Origin: Paenibacillus mendelii
GTDB lineage: Bacteria > Bacillota > Bacilli > Paenibacillales > Paenibacillaceae
Assembly: GCF_024498075.1 (NCBI RefSeq)
Contig: NZ_JANHOF010000008.1
Span: forward strand, 1 to 64,000
DNA: 64,000 nt
Reading direction: 5' to 3'
In this document: in pieces, positions 8,938 through 18,725 of the stretch
Layout of the letters: the number at the start of each line of letters is the position of its first letter
Numbering within the stretch: position 1 is the stretch's first letter
Position numbers and translations under genes: made by a program
The notes under the pieces: model-generated
The model's database searches: none
Seen by the model: only the letters and a program-made list of their open reading frames with translations
Told to the model about the DNA's origin: nothing

Positions 8938-9399
8938 ATGAGACAAATGCTAATCCTGTTAACACTGGCCTTGCTGTTAACCGGCTGTACGACACCATCA
9001 ACGTATTCAAGTCAAGAAGCCAAGAGAAATGGCGATATTGTAGTTGGTCCAGGCGGGCCGTTAAACACAGACAAAATAATCCCGTTCATTACTAATGTAG
9101 ATAACGGTCAGGAGAGTCATTTGCGAATTACGAGTTATACGGACGAAGGCGACCCCATAATAAGTGATCTTCATTATGATGGTAAGAAGATTAAATACAG
9201 TTATGATACATCCAGAGATGAGTTTGGGGGGACATCAAGAGGGAAGTCGAATACCACTTGTGAAAAGATCCTTTCGAGGGACGTTGTGCGTGAAGATAAA
9301 GCGATTGGGATGCAATATGTTCTAGCGGGCTGCAAGAAGATCATCGGGCCTCACGAATCGGGAAAGAAAGAAATTCACTTGCTTTTCGTGGAAAAATGA
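8938..9399 (+). CDS. DUF4362 lipoprotein
   Basis: This 153-residue protein has a short signal peptide ending in LLLTGC, a type II lipobox with Cys at about 17. The mature part matches the DUF4362 pattern as I know it: an N-terminal EAKRNGDIVVGPGGPLNTD, a central RITSYTDEGDPIISDLHYDG, and a YDTSRDEFGG segment. It is probably anchored to the outer face of the membrane; its function is unknown. The ATG at 8938 follows AGGTG at a suitable distance; a GTG at 8929 is possible. It is transcribed divergently from the AraC-type regulator and is not obviously linked to iron uptake. Confidence 0.82.
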   Translation: MRQMLILLTLALLLTGCTTPSTYSSQEAKRNGDIVVGPGGPLNTDKIIPFITNVDNGQESHLRITSYTDEGDPIISDLHYDGKKIKYSYDTSRDEFGGTSRGKSNTTCEKILSRDVVREDKAIGMQYVLAGCKKIIGPHESGKKEIHLLFVEK

Positions 9400-9407
9400 A
9401 ACATGGA

Positions 9408-9428
9408 TAGAGCCCGCGAGTGGCTCTA
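9408..9428. terminator. small hairpin between convergent genes
   Basis: TAGAGCC and GGCTCTA form a perfect 7-bp stem with a 7-nt loop, 9 bp after the DUF4362 stop and 49 bp from the end of the convergent exporter gene. There is no clear U tract, so its role as a terminator is only plausible. Confidence 0.35.
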
Positions 9429-9476
9429 CCCTTGGTTGCTGAACCGCCAGCCTTGGCAGCATAGCGATAAACCTTG

Positions 9477-10628
9477 TTATTCCCATTTAAACGTGTAGGA
9501 GGCGATCGCGAAAGCAACGATCATCCAGCCGCCGAGAACAAGCGTCTGTGTCCATAAGGACGCGAAGCCCGCCCCCGTATTCATCACCTCGCGCATGGCC
9601 GTTGACAGATGGGCAATCGGCAGCAGATTCACGATCTTCTGGACGAATTCCGGCATGTTCTTGATCGGGAAGAAGACGCCGCCAAGGAACATCATCGGGA
9701 ACGAAAGAAAGGCGGCGATCGGGTTAGCGCTTTCCGGCGTCCTCGCCAGGCTGGCAACAATAAAGCCGATCGACATGAACGCCAGCGTGCCGATGATGAC
9801 GAAGAACAGAAGCGTTCCCCACGAGCCTCTCACCTGCGTGCCGAATATGAATTGGCCGATCAGCAGAACAATGACTGCCTGAACCCCGTTCAGAGCAAGC
9901 CTCGCCGTTATTTGCGCCGCAATGAACGAAGACGGTCTAAGCATTGTGCTCTGCATTCTGCGCAGAACCCCCCGCTCCCGCCAGGACGCGATCTGCCCGG
10001 CTACGCCGTTCAAATTGTTCGACATAATCATCATGGCGACAATTCCGGGAACGAGAAAATCAATGTAAGACAGCTGCTGCGACTGAACGCTCTCTTCCGC
10101 TACCGTCACAGCCGGGGTAAAATGCACGAGCTCCTTGGACACGCCGTCGGTGACGGCATTCACCGCAGCCTTGGCCATACCGGCCGTGGTCAAGTTGGAG
10201 CTGTCGTAAATCATCCGGATCTGTGCAGGCGTGCCGGCGTTCACAGCCGCCGATCCGCCATTCGTGCCGCCAGAAGACGGTTCGGACACTTGCGCGAACT
10301 TGCTGAGCGAGTCGCCATACCCTTCCGGAATGACGACGACCAGGCCAAGATCGTTGTGCTTGAGCGCATCCAGCGCAGCCGCTTCGGTATCAGACGTCTT
10401 GATGTTCAATACGCCTGTCTGACCAAACCTTGACGCCAGCTCTTGCGACGCTTCGGTGCGATCCTGGTCGATGATCGAAGCATCCAGCGACATCGGACCG
10501 TCATTATTGAAAAGAAATCCGAACATCAGCATGAAGAACACCGGGAAAAAGAGCGTGAATACCAGCATCTGCCTGTTGCGCGCAAACAGCTTCAGCTGCG
10601 ATACGGTCAATTGCAAGTAAGCCTTCAT
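9477..10628 (-). CDS. ABC-2 type exporter permease
   Basis: This 383-residue membrane protein has an N-terminal transmembrane helix (about 20-40), a large extracytoplasmic region (about 45-190) and five C-terminal helices, the usual ABC-2 exporter layout. The C-terminal half contains LVPGIVAMMIMSNNLNGVAG and a PIAAFLSFPMMFLGGVFFPIKNMPEF segment, typical of drug, antibiotic or lipid exporters (DrrB/YhfS-like). The ATG overlaps the stop of the ATPase gene by four bases (ATGA), so both subunits are made from one transcript. The substrate cannot be predicted. Confidence 0.92.
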   Translation of the reverse strand: MKAYLQLTVSQLKLFARNRQMLVFTLFFPVFFMLMFGFLFNNDGPMSLDASIIDQDRTEASQELASRFGQTGVLNIKTSDTEAAALDALKHNDLGLVVVIPEGYGDSLSKFAQVSEPSSGGTNGGSAAVNAGTPAQIRMIYDSSNLTTAGMAKAAVNAVTDGVSKELVHFTPAVTVAEESVQSQQLSYIDFLVPGIVAMMIMSNNLNGVAGQIASWRERGVLRRMQSTMLRPSSFIAAQITARLALNGVQAVIVLLIGQFIFGTQVRGSWGTLLFFVIIGTLAFMSIGFIVASLARTPESANPIAAFLSFPMMFLGGVFFPIKNMPEFVQKIVNLLPIAHLSTAMREVMNTGAGFASLWTQTLVLGGWMIVAFAIASYTFKWE

Positions 10629-11701
10629 TCTTCTCTGAGCCCCCTTCCGGTCATATGGATGAACACATCTTCCAGTGTCGCCGTTCGTGTCCTAAGGTCA
10701 GTAAACGTTATATTGCGCTCAGACATGAGCTGCACGAAATTCGTGAGCGTTGCCTGCAGATCGCTCGTGTAGAGAACATAGGTATCTTTGCGCAGCTCGA
10801 CCTGCTGGACGCCGGGAATATGCTGCAGCAGACCCATCAACATGCCGGGAGCTTCCGAGCCATCCGCTCCGGCTGCGGGTGGAATGTGAGAATCAGATTG
10901 AATGGCTGATGAGGCGGTTTGGTATCCGTCCACTTGATCAGGCAGCCTGAACTCAATCGCATTCTCCGACTGCAGCGAACGGATTAACTCATCCGGCGTG
11001 TCGAGGGCGATGATGCTCCCTTGGTCCATCAGACAAATCCGGTCGCACAAAATATGCGCCTCGTCCATATAGTGGGTCGACAGTACGATCGTTTTGCCCC
11101 GTTCCTTCAAGCGGAGCACGATATCCCACAGCGTCCGCCGCGCCTGCGGATCGAGTCCGGTCGTCGGTTCGTCGAGAAACAGCACGATCGGATCGTTAAT
11201 AAGCGCGATGGCAATCGCCAGCCGCTGCTTCTGCCCGCCGGAGAGGTGCTTGACTTGCCCCTTCCGCTTATCTTGCAAAATCATGTCGTCCAACAGCGGC
11301 TCGATCGGCACCGAACGCGGATAAAAGCTTGCGTACATCCGCAATATTTCCTCCACGGTCAACAACTCGAACAGCGATGTCGACTGCAGCTGCACGCCGA
11401 TCACTTCCTTCACTTTGCGAAGCGAGGTCCGCGTATCGTGCCCCGCCACCTTGGCGCTGCCGCCGTCCGGCTTCCGCAGCCCTTCGATCATCTCCATTGT
11501 CGTTGTTTTGCCCGCGCCATTGGGGCCAAGCAGCCCGAATACTTCCCCCCGGCTCACGCCAAAGCTGACTCCGTTAACAGCGGTAAAGTTCCCGTATTTT
11601 TTGAAAAGCCCGTCTACTTCGATTACTCTATCGTCGGCATGCACGCGCAGCACCTCACTTTTACGGTTTATGGCATTCTGAATGAATGTGGACCGTTCCA
11701 T
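10625..11701 (-). CDS. ABC exporter ATP-binding protein
   Basis: This 358-residue (from 11701) ATPase has Walker A (GLLGPNGAGKTTT), Q-loop region, signature LSGGQKQRLAIA, Walker B (IVLFLDEPTTGLDP) and the switch His in LSTHYMDEA. The C-terminal 130 residues are the extra domain of DrrA-type exporter ATPases. It powers the permease encoded next. The start is uncertain: ATG at 11701 is the first with good family agreement, but its ribosome-binding site is weak, and the frame stays open to 11785. There is no resistance or biosynthesis gene beside the pair to suggest a substrate. Confidence 0.9.
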   Translation of the reverse strand: MERSTFIQNAINRKSEVLRVHADDRVIEVDGLFKKYGNFTAVNGVSFGVSRGEVFGLLGPNGAGKTTTMEMIEGLRKPDGGSAKVAGHDTRTSLRKVKEVIGVQLQSTSLFELLTVEEILRMYASFYPRSVPIEPLLDDMILQDKRKGQVKHLSGGQKQRLAIAIALINDPIVLFLDEPTTGLDPQARRTLWDIVLRLKERGKTIVLSTHYMDEAHILCDRICLMDQGSIIALDTPDELIRSLQSENAIEFRLPDQVDGYQTASSAIQSDSHIPPAAGADGSEAPGMLMGLLQHIPGVQQVELRKDTYVLYTSDLQATLTNFVQLMSERNITFTDLRTRTATLEDVFIHMTGRGLREE

Positions 11702-12226
11702 GCCTGCAACGATTCCGTTATCTTGATTCAGCCTATACTGGGGAATTGCAATTATTAGTGCGTGTTTGCGGTCGAGCAAGAGCACCTATAGCGCCTGTAA
11801 CGCCCTTGTCGCCCGTGGCATCTGTCCCGTGGTCGCACTACAATATTTTAGCAAGATTTGTGAAGATTCCCATACTCAACCCTACCATTAAACTCTTATC
11901 TATCACAACACCTGCATTTCTATAACATAGAATACCAGATGGAAATTTCATGATATAGTTCAAAATTCGTAAACTTATTGAGTATTCCCCCATTGATTGG
12001 GCTGCCATAAAAGGGAATTCATTGGACTGCTAAGGCGGGAAGCATTTGACGCATACCGTTTATCTTGTTTTATTGTCCCGATAGCCGTGGCTGATGGATA
12101 AGCGCCGTTCAACTTCCAGTCCGGCAATATCCGCTATACGCTTTTTTCATTGAATTAGGCCGGAACGCTACTAACCGCATCCCTTATTCCCTCCCCGAGA
12201 AAGTCAAATTGAGTGCTCCACGCCGG
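11702..12226. other. intergenic region with no gene recognised
   Basis: I find no convincing coding frame. The part nearest the exporter gene should contain its promoter. The segment from 11785 shows GCCTGTAACGCCCTTGTCGCC, a short match to the arm sequence of the hairpin repeats that follow at 12227. The rest is anonymous. Confidence 0.4.
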
Positions 12227-12316
12227 AACGGTAGAAAAGGGCGTTACAGATTCACATTTGGGTCGGGGCGTGGGCTGTTACGCCCTTTTTAGGCCTTACA
12301 GCTGCAAAATGCTGGG
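12227..12316. repeat. hairpin repeat, copy 1
   Basis: About 90 bp beginning AACGGTAGAAAAGGGCGTTA and ending near AATGCTGGGG. The element is an imperfect inverted repeat: AAAAGGGCGTTACAG near its start pairs with CTGTTACGCCCTTTT near its middle. Copy 2 lies 114 bp downstream with about 90 percent identity. Confidence 0.85.
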
Positions 12317-12340
12317 GCTAGATGCTGATTCGAATGCTGT

Positions 12341-12430
12341 AACGGTAGAAAAGGGCGTTACAGATTACATCTGGGCCGGGGCGTAAGCTGTTACGCCCTT
12401 TTTAGGCCTTACAGCTTCAGAATGCTGGGC
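12341..12430. repeat. hairpin repeat, copy 2
   Basis: Second copy of the same element, in the same orientation. Differences from copy 1 are scattered in the loop, and the arms are conserved. A truncated third start (AACGGTAG) is seen at about 12453. This resembles a dispersed intergenic palindrome family; genome-wide copies cannot be seen from here. Confidence 0.85.
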
Positions 12431-12490
12431 CGATAGCAAGCTCAGGCGGCAGAACGGTAGATGTGCGATGATTTGTTACTCAAACAATAT

Positions 12491-12525
12491 AAAAAGAGAG
12501 GCGCGTAAGTAAACGCCGCCTCTCT
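12491..12525 (-). terminator. Rho-independent terminator of the SLH glycosidase gene
   Basis: On the minus strand AGAGAGGCG pairs with CGCCTCTCT around a loop, followed by TTTTTATATTG. It lies 43 bp after the stop of the 2042-residue gene and matches its direction. Confidence 0.8.
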
Positions 12526-12567
12526 CCTCCTGCACACAGCCCAGTTTGCGCTCCTCGCTCACCGCTA

Positions 12568-15500
12568 CTAGTGCTGCATGTTATAGATTCTGTAAATCAA
12601 TACGGCTGTCTCGGCTCGTGAAGCATGCCCAACCGGATTGATCTTCCCTTCACTGCCTGTTACGATTCCGCTCTTCACAAGCGCTGCGATACTGTCTGCT
12701 GCGAATGGAGCTATACTTCCTTGATCCGCGAATCCAGCCAAGTCGGACGCGGCTCCTGCAGGAAGCTTCTTGCCTGCGATCGTCATCGCTCTGGTGATGA
12801 GCACCATCATTTCCTGCCTGGAAATCGGCGTATCCGGATTAAACTGATTGCCGCCGACACCGGTTGCGATTCCAAGTGTCTTGGCTATACCAAGCGCTTC
12901 CGCGTAATAGGCGGTCGATTTCACATCGGAGAACTGCTGCTCGGAAGCTGCCGTTAGCCCTAGCGCCTTGACAAGGAGCAGGACAAAGTCTGCCCGCCTG
13001 ACGGCTTGTGATGGTGCGAATTGACGGTCGGATATGCCATTGATGACGCCTTTGGAAGCGAGAACCTCGATGGCCTTCTTCGCCCACGCATAGTTGGCCG
13101 TATCCGCGAAGGTCTTCTTCACAAAAGCGATGGCATATTGTCCAAGCTGAGTCGTCGTAAAGCTTACTTTACCTGATGCCGGATCGTACTTACCTGTCGG
13201 AACAGCGACGAATTGACCTGCTTCATCGATGTACCCGATTACGATATGCTCCGGATTCTTGAGCTCCTCCGCCGTAGGCGTATACGGGATCGATACGGTT
13301 ACCGGAACGGCTGGATTGCTCCATGCTCTTGCAGAACCATCGATCCTGAGGCTCAGCTCAATGACAGGATGAACTCCGATTTGCTGCTGAAGAGTTGAGC
13401 TCAGCTTGGCGGTATCTGCGTTAGCTATTACAAGACCCGCATACTGGGCTCCTGCGGCTTCACTTTCGCGCAGCATCGTCCCCGGAATGGATACCGTCCC
13501 CAGCCCCGTTATGATTCGATATACCTCATCAGCATGGCCGGAGCTAAGCGCCATGGCAGGAAGCTGAAGGAAATAAGCTGTCGCGCCAGCAGTGGCAGGA
13601 ACGACAATCTCGACTGTTTTCACACCTGTCGCCGAATCGGCTTCGGCCATCCCCATTGCCTTCGCGACCGTATCCGCCGTCACGGCTGCCGCCGCTTCGC
13701 TCGTCGAAGCATCGAGGACTGGCTTCTCTACCGTGACAACGACAGGCTCGCCTGGAGCGGCAGCAGGGGTAATTACTGCGCCGGTCGGAGGCTGAACAAC
13801 GGTAACGGTGCCGCCTCCCGTATCAGGGTCCTTCTCCACTTCAATCTTAGGCTGAACTTCAGAGGTAAAGTAAACCTCCCATTCATTAAGCGCGTAAGCT
13901 TCCGAGCCCCAGAAGGATGCGGCCGTAATGGCCAGCCGAACGCCACGCTTATCTGTCTGAACCGGAAGAAGCACGTCTTTCTGCTCTTTCTCCCCCGATG
14001 ATATGGTCGTGTAGGAGAAGTATTTCGGCTCCGCAAACACCGGCTCCCATGTTGAACCATCTGACGTCGTCTCGATATTATAGCGATGAATGCCCCATGC
14101 CATGCTGTATTGCGTGAAGAGCCTTAGTGTATCGAACGTCTGAGGATCATCCCAATTCAAGGTGATATAATAGGTGATCGGTTGACCGCCTTGCGTATAA
14201 TACCGTCTCTGCTCAATCCCGTCCACGAAAGCCCACCGCTGAGAAGTGGCATCGTCAATATAGCCGTCGTAATCATAGCGGAGCTTCGTGATAAAGAACG
14301 TCTCTTTGTTCCCGTCTGTAATTTTGGATGGAGATCTCTCCGCAGCCTTGTGCTCACCTACGCCATAGTTAAATCCTGTTCCCGTTTGGACATAATCCGG
14401 GGTGATGGCATTGTCAGCCGAAGCTTCCGCCGTTAATGCCATATTGGCAGATAAACGAATGATGTTAAATACGTACTCTTTGGATGCGCCGTTATATTCC
14501 ACGGTCATCTTGACGACGTTTTTCCCGATTTGCGGATAAACCGTAACCTTGCCGTCCTTTTTAACCTTAGTGCCGTTAACGGTGATCTTAGCGTTCGGAT
14601 TGATGGCCGCAGGCTTGAGCGTCACCACTTCCTGATCATGCTTGATCTCCATATCATAGTTCATCACGTACGATGCAAAATCCCGATTCAACTCTCCGCC
14701 CGTTACGCTGACGGACGCAAGCTCGTTTTGCTTGGCAGGATCCGTGCTGCTGTATACCCGGAAGGCATCGAGAACCAAGAATCGTTTGTTCGTGCGGTCC
14801 CGATTCTGATTATTCTCATTCTCCCTGTTCACCACTTTAATCGTATGGGGGCCGTCTGTCAGATTGTAATTCGTATAGATCGGATAAAACCGGTATAGCA
14901 CATCCTCATGGGCGTCCACCGTGCTTGTCAGCACACCGTCGATATAAATATCGACCAGCCCCATGCTTCTGTTCTTCTCCGCGTATACGTTGATCCCATA
15001 CCCGTAGAATTCAAGCTCCGCATAATCGCCGTCAACCGTGGTCGTGCTGACGTTGTTCTCATAGGCCCTGTCGGCTTTCGTCAAATTAATGCCGTTATTG
15101 ATCTGATTAGGCGACGTCACCTTCGTCCAGCCCGTTCCGACATATTCAACCCGGCTGTCGGTATCATTGATGAGCTCGCTGCCGCTAACAACCTCCACAA
15201 ACGGCTTAGGCTGAGCCGGGATGCTTCCGACCGTTTGACCCGCTGCCGCCTTGACCATGTAATCATGCAGCGTCTTGATATAATTCACATCGAGCGTATA
15301 TTTCGTTCCGGACTTTAAGGCTGTGCTTAAGATCTCGTTTGCGAGAGAAGGATTGCTGGTCTTCAGCTTGCTAAGAAGCTCGTATTCCTCAATGCCGTCT
15401 CTTTGGGCTTCATACCGTAAAGAGCTCTTGACCGTCTTGTGCGCAGCGTCGGGGTAGACTTCATAGGTATCGCCGACAAATTCGCCGTCCCACCAGCCAT

Positions 15501-18500
15501 TCCACGACCAATGCAAATAGCCGGTCAGATCGTTGCGTCTGTAATCCCAGAATACCAGTCTGCTTGCCAGCGTCGGTGTGCTGGTCAATCTGTTGAGCGC
15601 AGGATCGAACCCTAGGCTGTAGGCCCACTTTTCCTTCCCATCGTCTTTATACGTCTCATACCAGGAATCGAATTTATCCTTGGCCAGATAGTATTCGTTC
15701 ATCTCAGGGACATAGGTTTCTACTTGCTCAGGATAATAATAGACAAGTCCTGCATCGCCGATTGTGAATTCAGGTACGGTCTTCTTAACCAGCTTGGCCG
15801 CATAGGACCACCAAAGAAGCGACCCCGGCCTTGCCACGTTCGGCTCGTCGAAAATATGCGCATACCATTTGAATTCATCCAGCCAGCCCTTCGCTTTCAA
15901 ATGCGCGGAAACCGCGGTCAGATAGTTGGTGATGAACTTGTCGGTATCCGGTAAGGTTCCGGCATCAATAGTGCCATCCTCATTGATCAAGCTCCTGTCG
16001 TACGTATTCCAATTTTCATCGGCTCCGACAACCTGAATCACTTTATCGACCAGATGGTCCAGCGAAAACCGGGTCACGCCGCTATCAATGAAAATTTGGA
16101 TATAGCGGTCGAATTCCGCCCAAGCCTCATCCGGAATTACCGGCGGAGCATCGCCCATAAAGCTGTTCAAATTATAGCCGTGGTCGGATAAGAACGGCAT
16201 CGGCTTCATCATATGCATATTCGACCGGTAATCGGCCAGATTCTGGGCAAAGTTCCCGATGATCGACCACCATTCTTCGCTGTATTTCTCCGCCCCGTAA
16301 TACTGGTTGATGAAATCGGTCTTCTCACGGGTATGCCCGTAGATCGCCGTCCAATTGTAGACGGTAAGCGCCGATTCCGTAATATCGGGGATCGTGACGT
16401 CAGCGACCTCAACGCCGACATCGAACACCATGTCGCCCAACGATGTTTGTAACGTAACCGTACCGGTATACGCGCCGGGCGCAGCGTCCTTAGGGACGTA
16501 TAGGGTGAAGAAAACCGGTTGGGTTGTATTCGTAGCTACATCGGCCGATTGCTCATTGGAGATCGGGTCCGGGAGCTGATCAACGGAAGAACCCGGATAC
16601 AGATTGGCCGTTTCTTTGTTATGAATGTAATTGAATTCGCTTGGCAGCGCAACGTCCGGAATCCGGTATTCCGGAAAACCGTACTTGAAATTGGAGCTAT
16701 CGATCGCGTTGTTTCCGCTAACGAGACCGCTGAACGCGACCTTATGAATGTTGAAATCAGTCGAGCTTCTAATCGCAATTTGGGCACTCTCATATTCGTG
16801 CTTCGCCATGACGAATTGATAATGATCGGTAACCGCTCCATCCGGCTTGATATCCGCTTCATAGATCGGCTGAATGGAACTAACGGTCCATACATCCGTT
16901 ACATCCGAATCCGTAACATGGATCGGGATCGTCATCTCCGCGAATGCGGTAGACAGCGTGCTGCTGGTTGCCCGGACGACTGCGGTATACTCCCCTGCTG
17001 AATTCGGAGCCGTCCAGCTGATAATTCCGCTCTGTCCGTCGATCGTCATGCCATCGGGAGCTTCGGTCAGCGAATAGATGACCGGCGTCTTATTCGCATA
17101 GGCATACACCTTAAAGCTGACAGCCGTGTTCTTCTTGAAGGTCTTGTCGCCGATTGCCGTAAATTCCGGTATGTTGTAGGCCGGGTTATTATAGATTTCC
17201 AGCTCATTCAACCAGTAGCTGCGGCCAGGAGCTTGCCCCCAGTTGGTATCGGGCGCGGTAATAATAACGACACGTGCGCCCCGTACATCATTCTGCGCAG
17301 GCACCTTCACCTTGATCGTTTCCGTAAAGTCTGCGGGATTCGGGCCATTGCTGAAATTATAGATCGAATACTTCCAATCCAGCCGCTGCGGCGCGCTAAA
17401 CAGCTTGGTCCAAGTCTGGTTATCTTTGGTGACCTCGATATTGTAGGTTAGAATGCTCTTCTGATTGCCGAAGTCGGCCGTGAACACGAACTCGTTAAGC
17501 GTTTGCGGCTCATTCCAGGCGAGAGAGATATAATGCGGTTTGTCGGAGGAAGGCTCGCCGCCCATGTCGGTATTAATCTTGGAGACGAAGAACGTCGTCT
17601 TATCGCCGTCAATCATTTTATCAGGGGCATTGTTGACATAGCTGGTGCCGGCCGGATACCAATACGGCTCGCCAGCTTGTTTCTTATAATAACCGGCAGG
17701 CAGGCTGTAATCCGCCGTAAGCTTACCCGGTGAATCAATCGCGCTCGCTAAGCGCGCGATGTTGGTCAGCTCGGTTACCGTTAACGAAACAGCCTGCTCG
17801 GCACTAGCGCCCGTAACATTATCGGTTGCTATGACCGTCAAGATATGATTCCCAGCATCTGCGGCTGCAGGATTGGTAATCGTCATAACGCCGCTTCCCG
17901 AGTCGATGGCCGCCCAAGCCGGCACACCGATTGTAAGCGCATACGAAATAGAGTGTCCATCAAACGCGGATGCTTTAACGGGAAAGCTTGATACCCTTCC
18001 AACCGGGACCGATTGGCCGCGAAGGCTGTCAAAGTATGGAGGGGTGTTGTGTGCCTCGTCAAAGTAAAGTTCAAATTCATTGAGCGCGTAGTCACCATTG
18101 GCTTCTTCCGTATATACGCTGTAGATCGCGATTCTTGCCCCAACTATATTTTCTTGCGTATCGAAGCTTACTTTGAGCCGCTCAACAACAGGCTTGCTAT
18201 CCGGGCCGAGGAAATACTGCCAAGCCAAGGTTTGATTGGTGCCGAATACGGGCACCCAAGTCGTACCGTCAACCGTCGTTTCGATATTGTATTCCTTGAT
18301 GCCTCTTGCCTTGGCATATTCCGCAGCGAATACGGCCGTGTTGAATGTCTGCGCCTGATTCCACCCTAGCGTAATGTAGCGTGGTCCGCTTGCGAAATCG
18401 GCGCCCTTCTGGGAGATAAAGTAGCTCGACGGATCGCAGTCGATGATCTTACCCGGGGCATTATTAGCGACATTGACGCCGAACGGATACCAATTGGCCC

Positions 18501-18696
18501 CCCACTGCGCATCCCCGTATTGAAACGTTGGGGTGGAGACAAGCTGATCATCCGCATGAACCGAGTTAGCCAGACTGGCGATATTAGCCGGCGGCGGTGC
18601 TTGCGGATCGCCAGCGGATGCATATCCGATGTTGATGCCGCTGAAGATCATGAGCATCGTACATAGATAGACCGTTATTTTTTTGTACCGTAACAT
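12568..18696 (-). CDS. giant cell-surface glycosidase: GH123-like domain, discoidin repeats, SLH anchor
   Basis: This 2042-residue protein carries a signal peptide (cleavage near 27) and is exported. In order: discoidin/F5-8C-like module (about 40-215), cadherin-like Ig module (220-308), second discoidin-like module (310-505), Ig-like module (508-595), then a DUF4091/GH123-like unit: beta-sandwich (about 600-770) and catalytic barrel (775-1170). The DE pair in HIFDEPN (D950, E951) is the expected site for substrate-assisted hydrolysis of N-acetylhexosamine glycans. A cadherin-like beta region, another discoidin-like module (about 1420-1610) and a linker follow. Three SLH domains (about 1850-2040, each with the FxD...A start and RxE/RRAD turn) anchor it to cell-wall polymers. 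GGGAGG precedes the ATG. It is the last gene of glycan locus 1. The exact hydrolase specificity is inferred. Confidence 0.85.
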   Translation of the reverse strand: MLRYKKITVYLCTMLMIFSGINIGYASAGDPQAPPPANIASLANSVHADDQLVSTPTFQYGDAQWGANWYPFGVNVANNAPGKIIDCDPSSYFISQKGADFASGPRYITLGWNQAQTFNTAVFAAEYAKARGIKEYNIETTVDGTTWVPVFGTNQTLAWQYFLGPDSKPVVERLKVSFDTQENIVGARIAIYSVYTEEANGDYALNEFELYFDEAHNTPPYFDSLRGQSVPVGRVSSFPVKASAFDGHSISYALTIGVPAWAAIDSGSGVMTITNPAAADAGNHILTVIATDNVTGASAEQAVSLTVTELTNIARLASAIDSPGKLTADYSLPAGYYKKQAGEPYWYPAGTSYVNNAPDKMIDGDKTTFFVSKINTDMGGEPSSDKPHYISLAWNEPQTLNEFVFTADFGNQKSILTYNIEVTKDNQTWTKLFSAPQRLDWKYSIYNFSNGPNPADFTETIKVKVPAQNDVRGARVVIITAPDTNWGQAPGRSYWLNELEIYNNPAYNIPEFTAIGDKTFKKNTAVSFKVYAYANKTPVIYSLTEAPDGMTIDGQSGIISWTAPNSAGEYTAVVRATSSTLSTAFAEMTIPIHVTDSDVTDVWTVSSIQPIYEADIKPDGAVTDHYQFVMAKHEYESAQIAIRSSTDFNIHKVAFSGLVSGNNAIDSSNFKYGFPEYRIPDVALPSEFNYIHNKETANLYPGSSVDQLPDPISNEQSADVATNTTQPVFFTLYVPKDAAPGAYTGTVTLQTSLGDMVFDVGVEVADVTIPDITESALTVYNWTAIYGHTREKTDFINQYYGAEKYSEEWWSIIGNFAQNLADYRSNMHMMKPMPFLSDHGYNLNSFMGDAPPVIPDEAWAEFDRYIQIFIDSGVTRFSLDHLVDKVIQVVGADENWNTYDRSLINEDGTIDAGTLPDTDKFITNYLTAVSAHLKAKGWLDEFKWYAHIFDEPNVARPGSLLWWSYAAKLVKKTVPEFTIGDAGLVYYYPEQVETYVPEMNEYYLAKDKFDSWYETYKDDGKEKWAYSLGFDPALNRLTSTPTLASRLVFWDYRRNDLTGYLHWSWNGWWDGEFVGDTYEVYPDAAHKTVKSSLRYEAQRDGIEEYELLSKLKTSNPSLANEILSTALKSGTKYTLDVNYIKTLHDYMVKAAAGQTVGSIPAQPKPFVEVVSGSELINDTDSRVEYVGTGWTKVTSPNQINNGINLTKADRAYENNVSTTTVDGDYAELEFYGYGINVYAEKNRSMGLVDIYIDGVLTSTVDAHEDVLYRFYPIYTNYNLTDGPHTIKVVNRENENNQNRDRTNKRFLVLDAFRVYSSTDPAKQNELASVSVTGGELNRDFASYVMNYDMEIKHDQEVVTLKPAAINPNAKITVNGTKVKKDGKVTVYPQIGKNVVKMTVEYNGASKEYVFNIIRLSANMALTAEASADNAITPDYVQTGTGFNYGVGEHKAAERSPSKITDGNKETFFITKLRYDYDGYIDDATSQRWAFVDGIEQRRYYTQGGQPITYYITLNWDDPQTFDTLRLFTQYSMAWGIHRYNIETTSDGSTWEPVFAEPKYFSYTTISSGEKEQKDVLLPVQTDKRGVRLAITAASFWGSEAYALNEWEVYFTSEVQPKIEVEKDPDTGGGTVTVVQPPTGAVITPAAAPGEPVVVTVEKPVLDASTSEAAAAVTADTVAKAMGMAEADSATGVKTVEIVVPATAGATAYFLQLPAMALSSGHADEVYRIITGLGTVSIPGTMLRESEAAGAQYAGLVIANADTAKLSSTLQQQIGVHPVIELSLRIDGSARAWSNPAVPVTVSIPYTPTAEELKNPEHIVIGYIDEAGQFVAVPTGKYDPASGKVSFTTTQLGQYAIAFVKKTFADTANYAWAKKAIEVLASKGVINGISDRQFAPSQAVRRADFVLLLVKALGLTAASEQQFSDVKSTAYYAEALGIAKTLGIATGVGGNQFNPDTPISRQEMMVLITRAMTIAGKKLPAGAASDLAGFADQGSIAPFAADSIAALVKSGIVTGSEGKINPVGHASRAETAVLIYRIYNMQH

Positions 18697-18725
18697 GATT
18701 AACTGATCCTCCCATCATACTTTGT

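Noticed and set aside
12600..18690. Many long open frames on the plus strand opposite the giant SLH gene
   Set aside because: They are shadow frames of a G/C-rich gene; none has a ribosome-binding site or recognisable domain.
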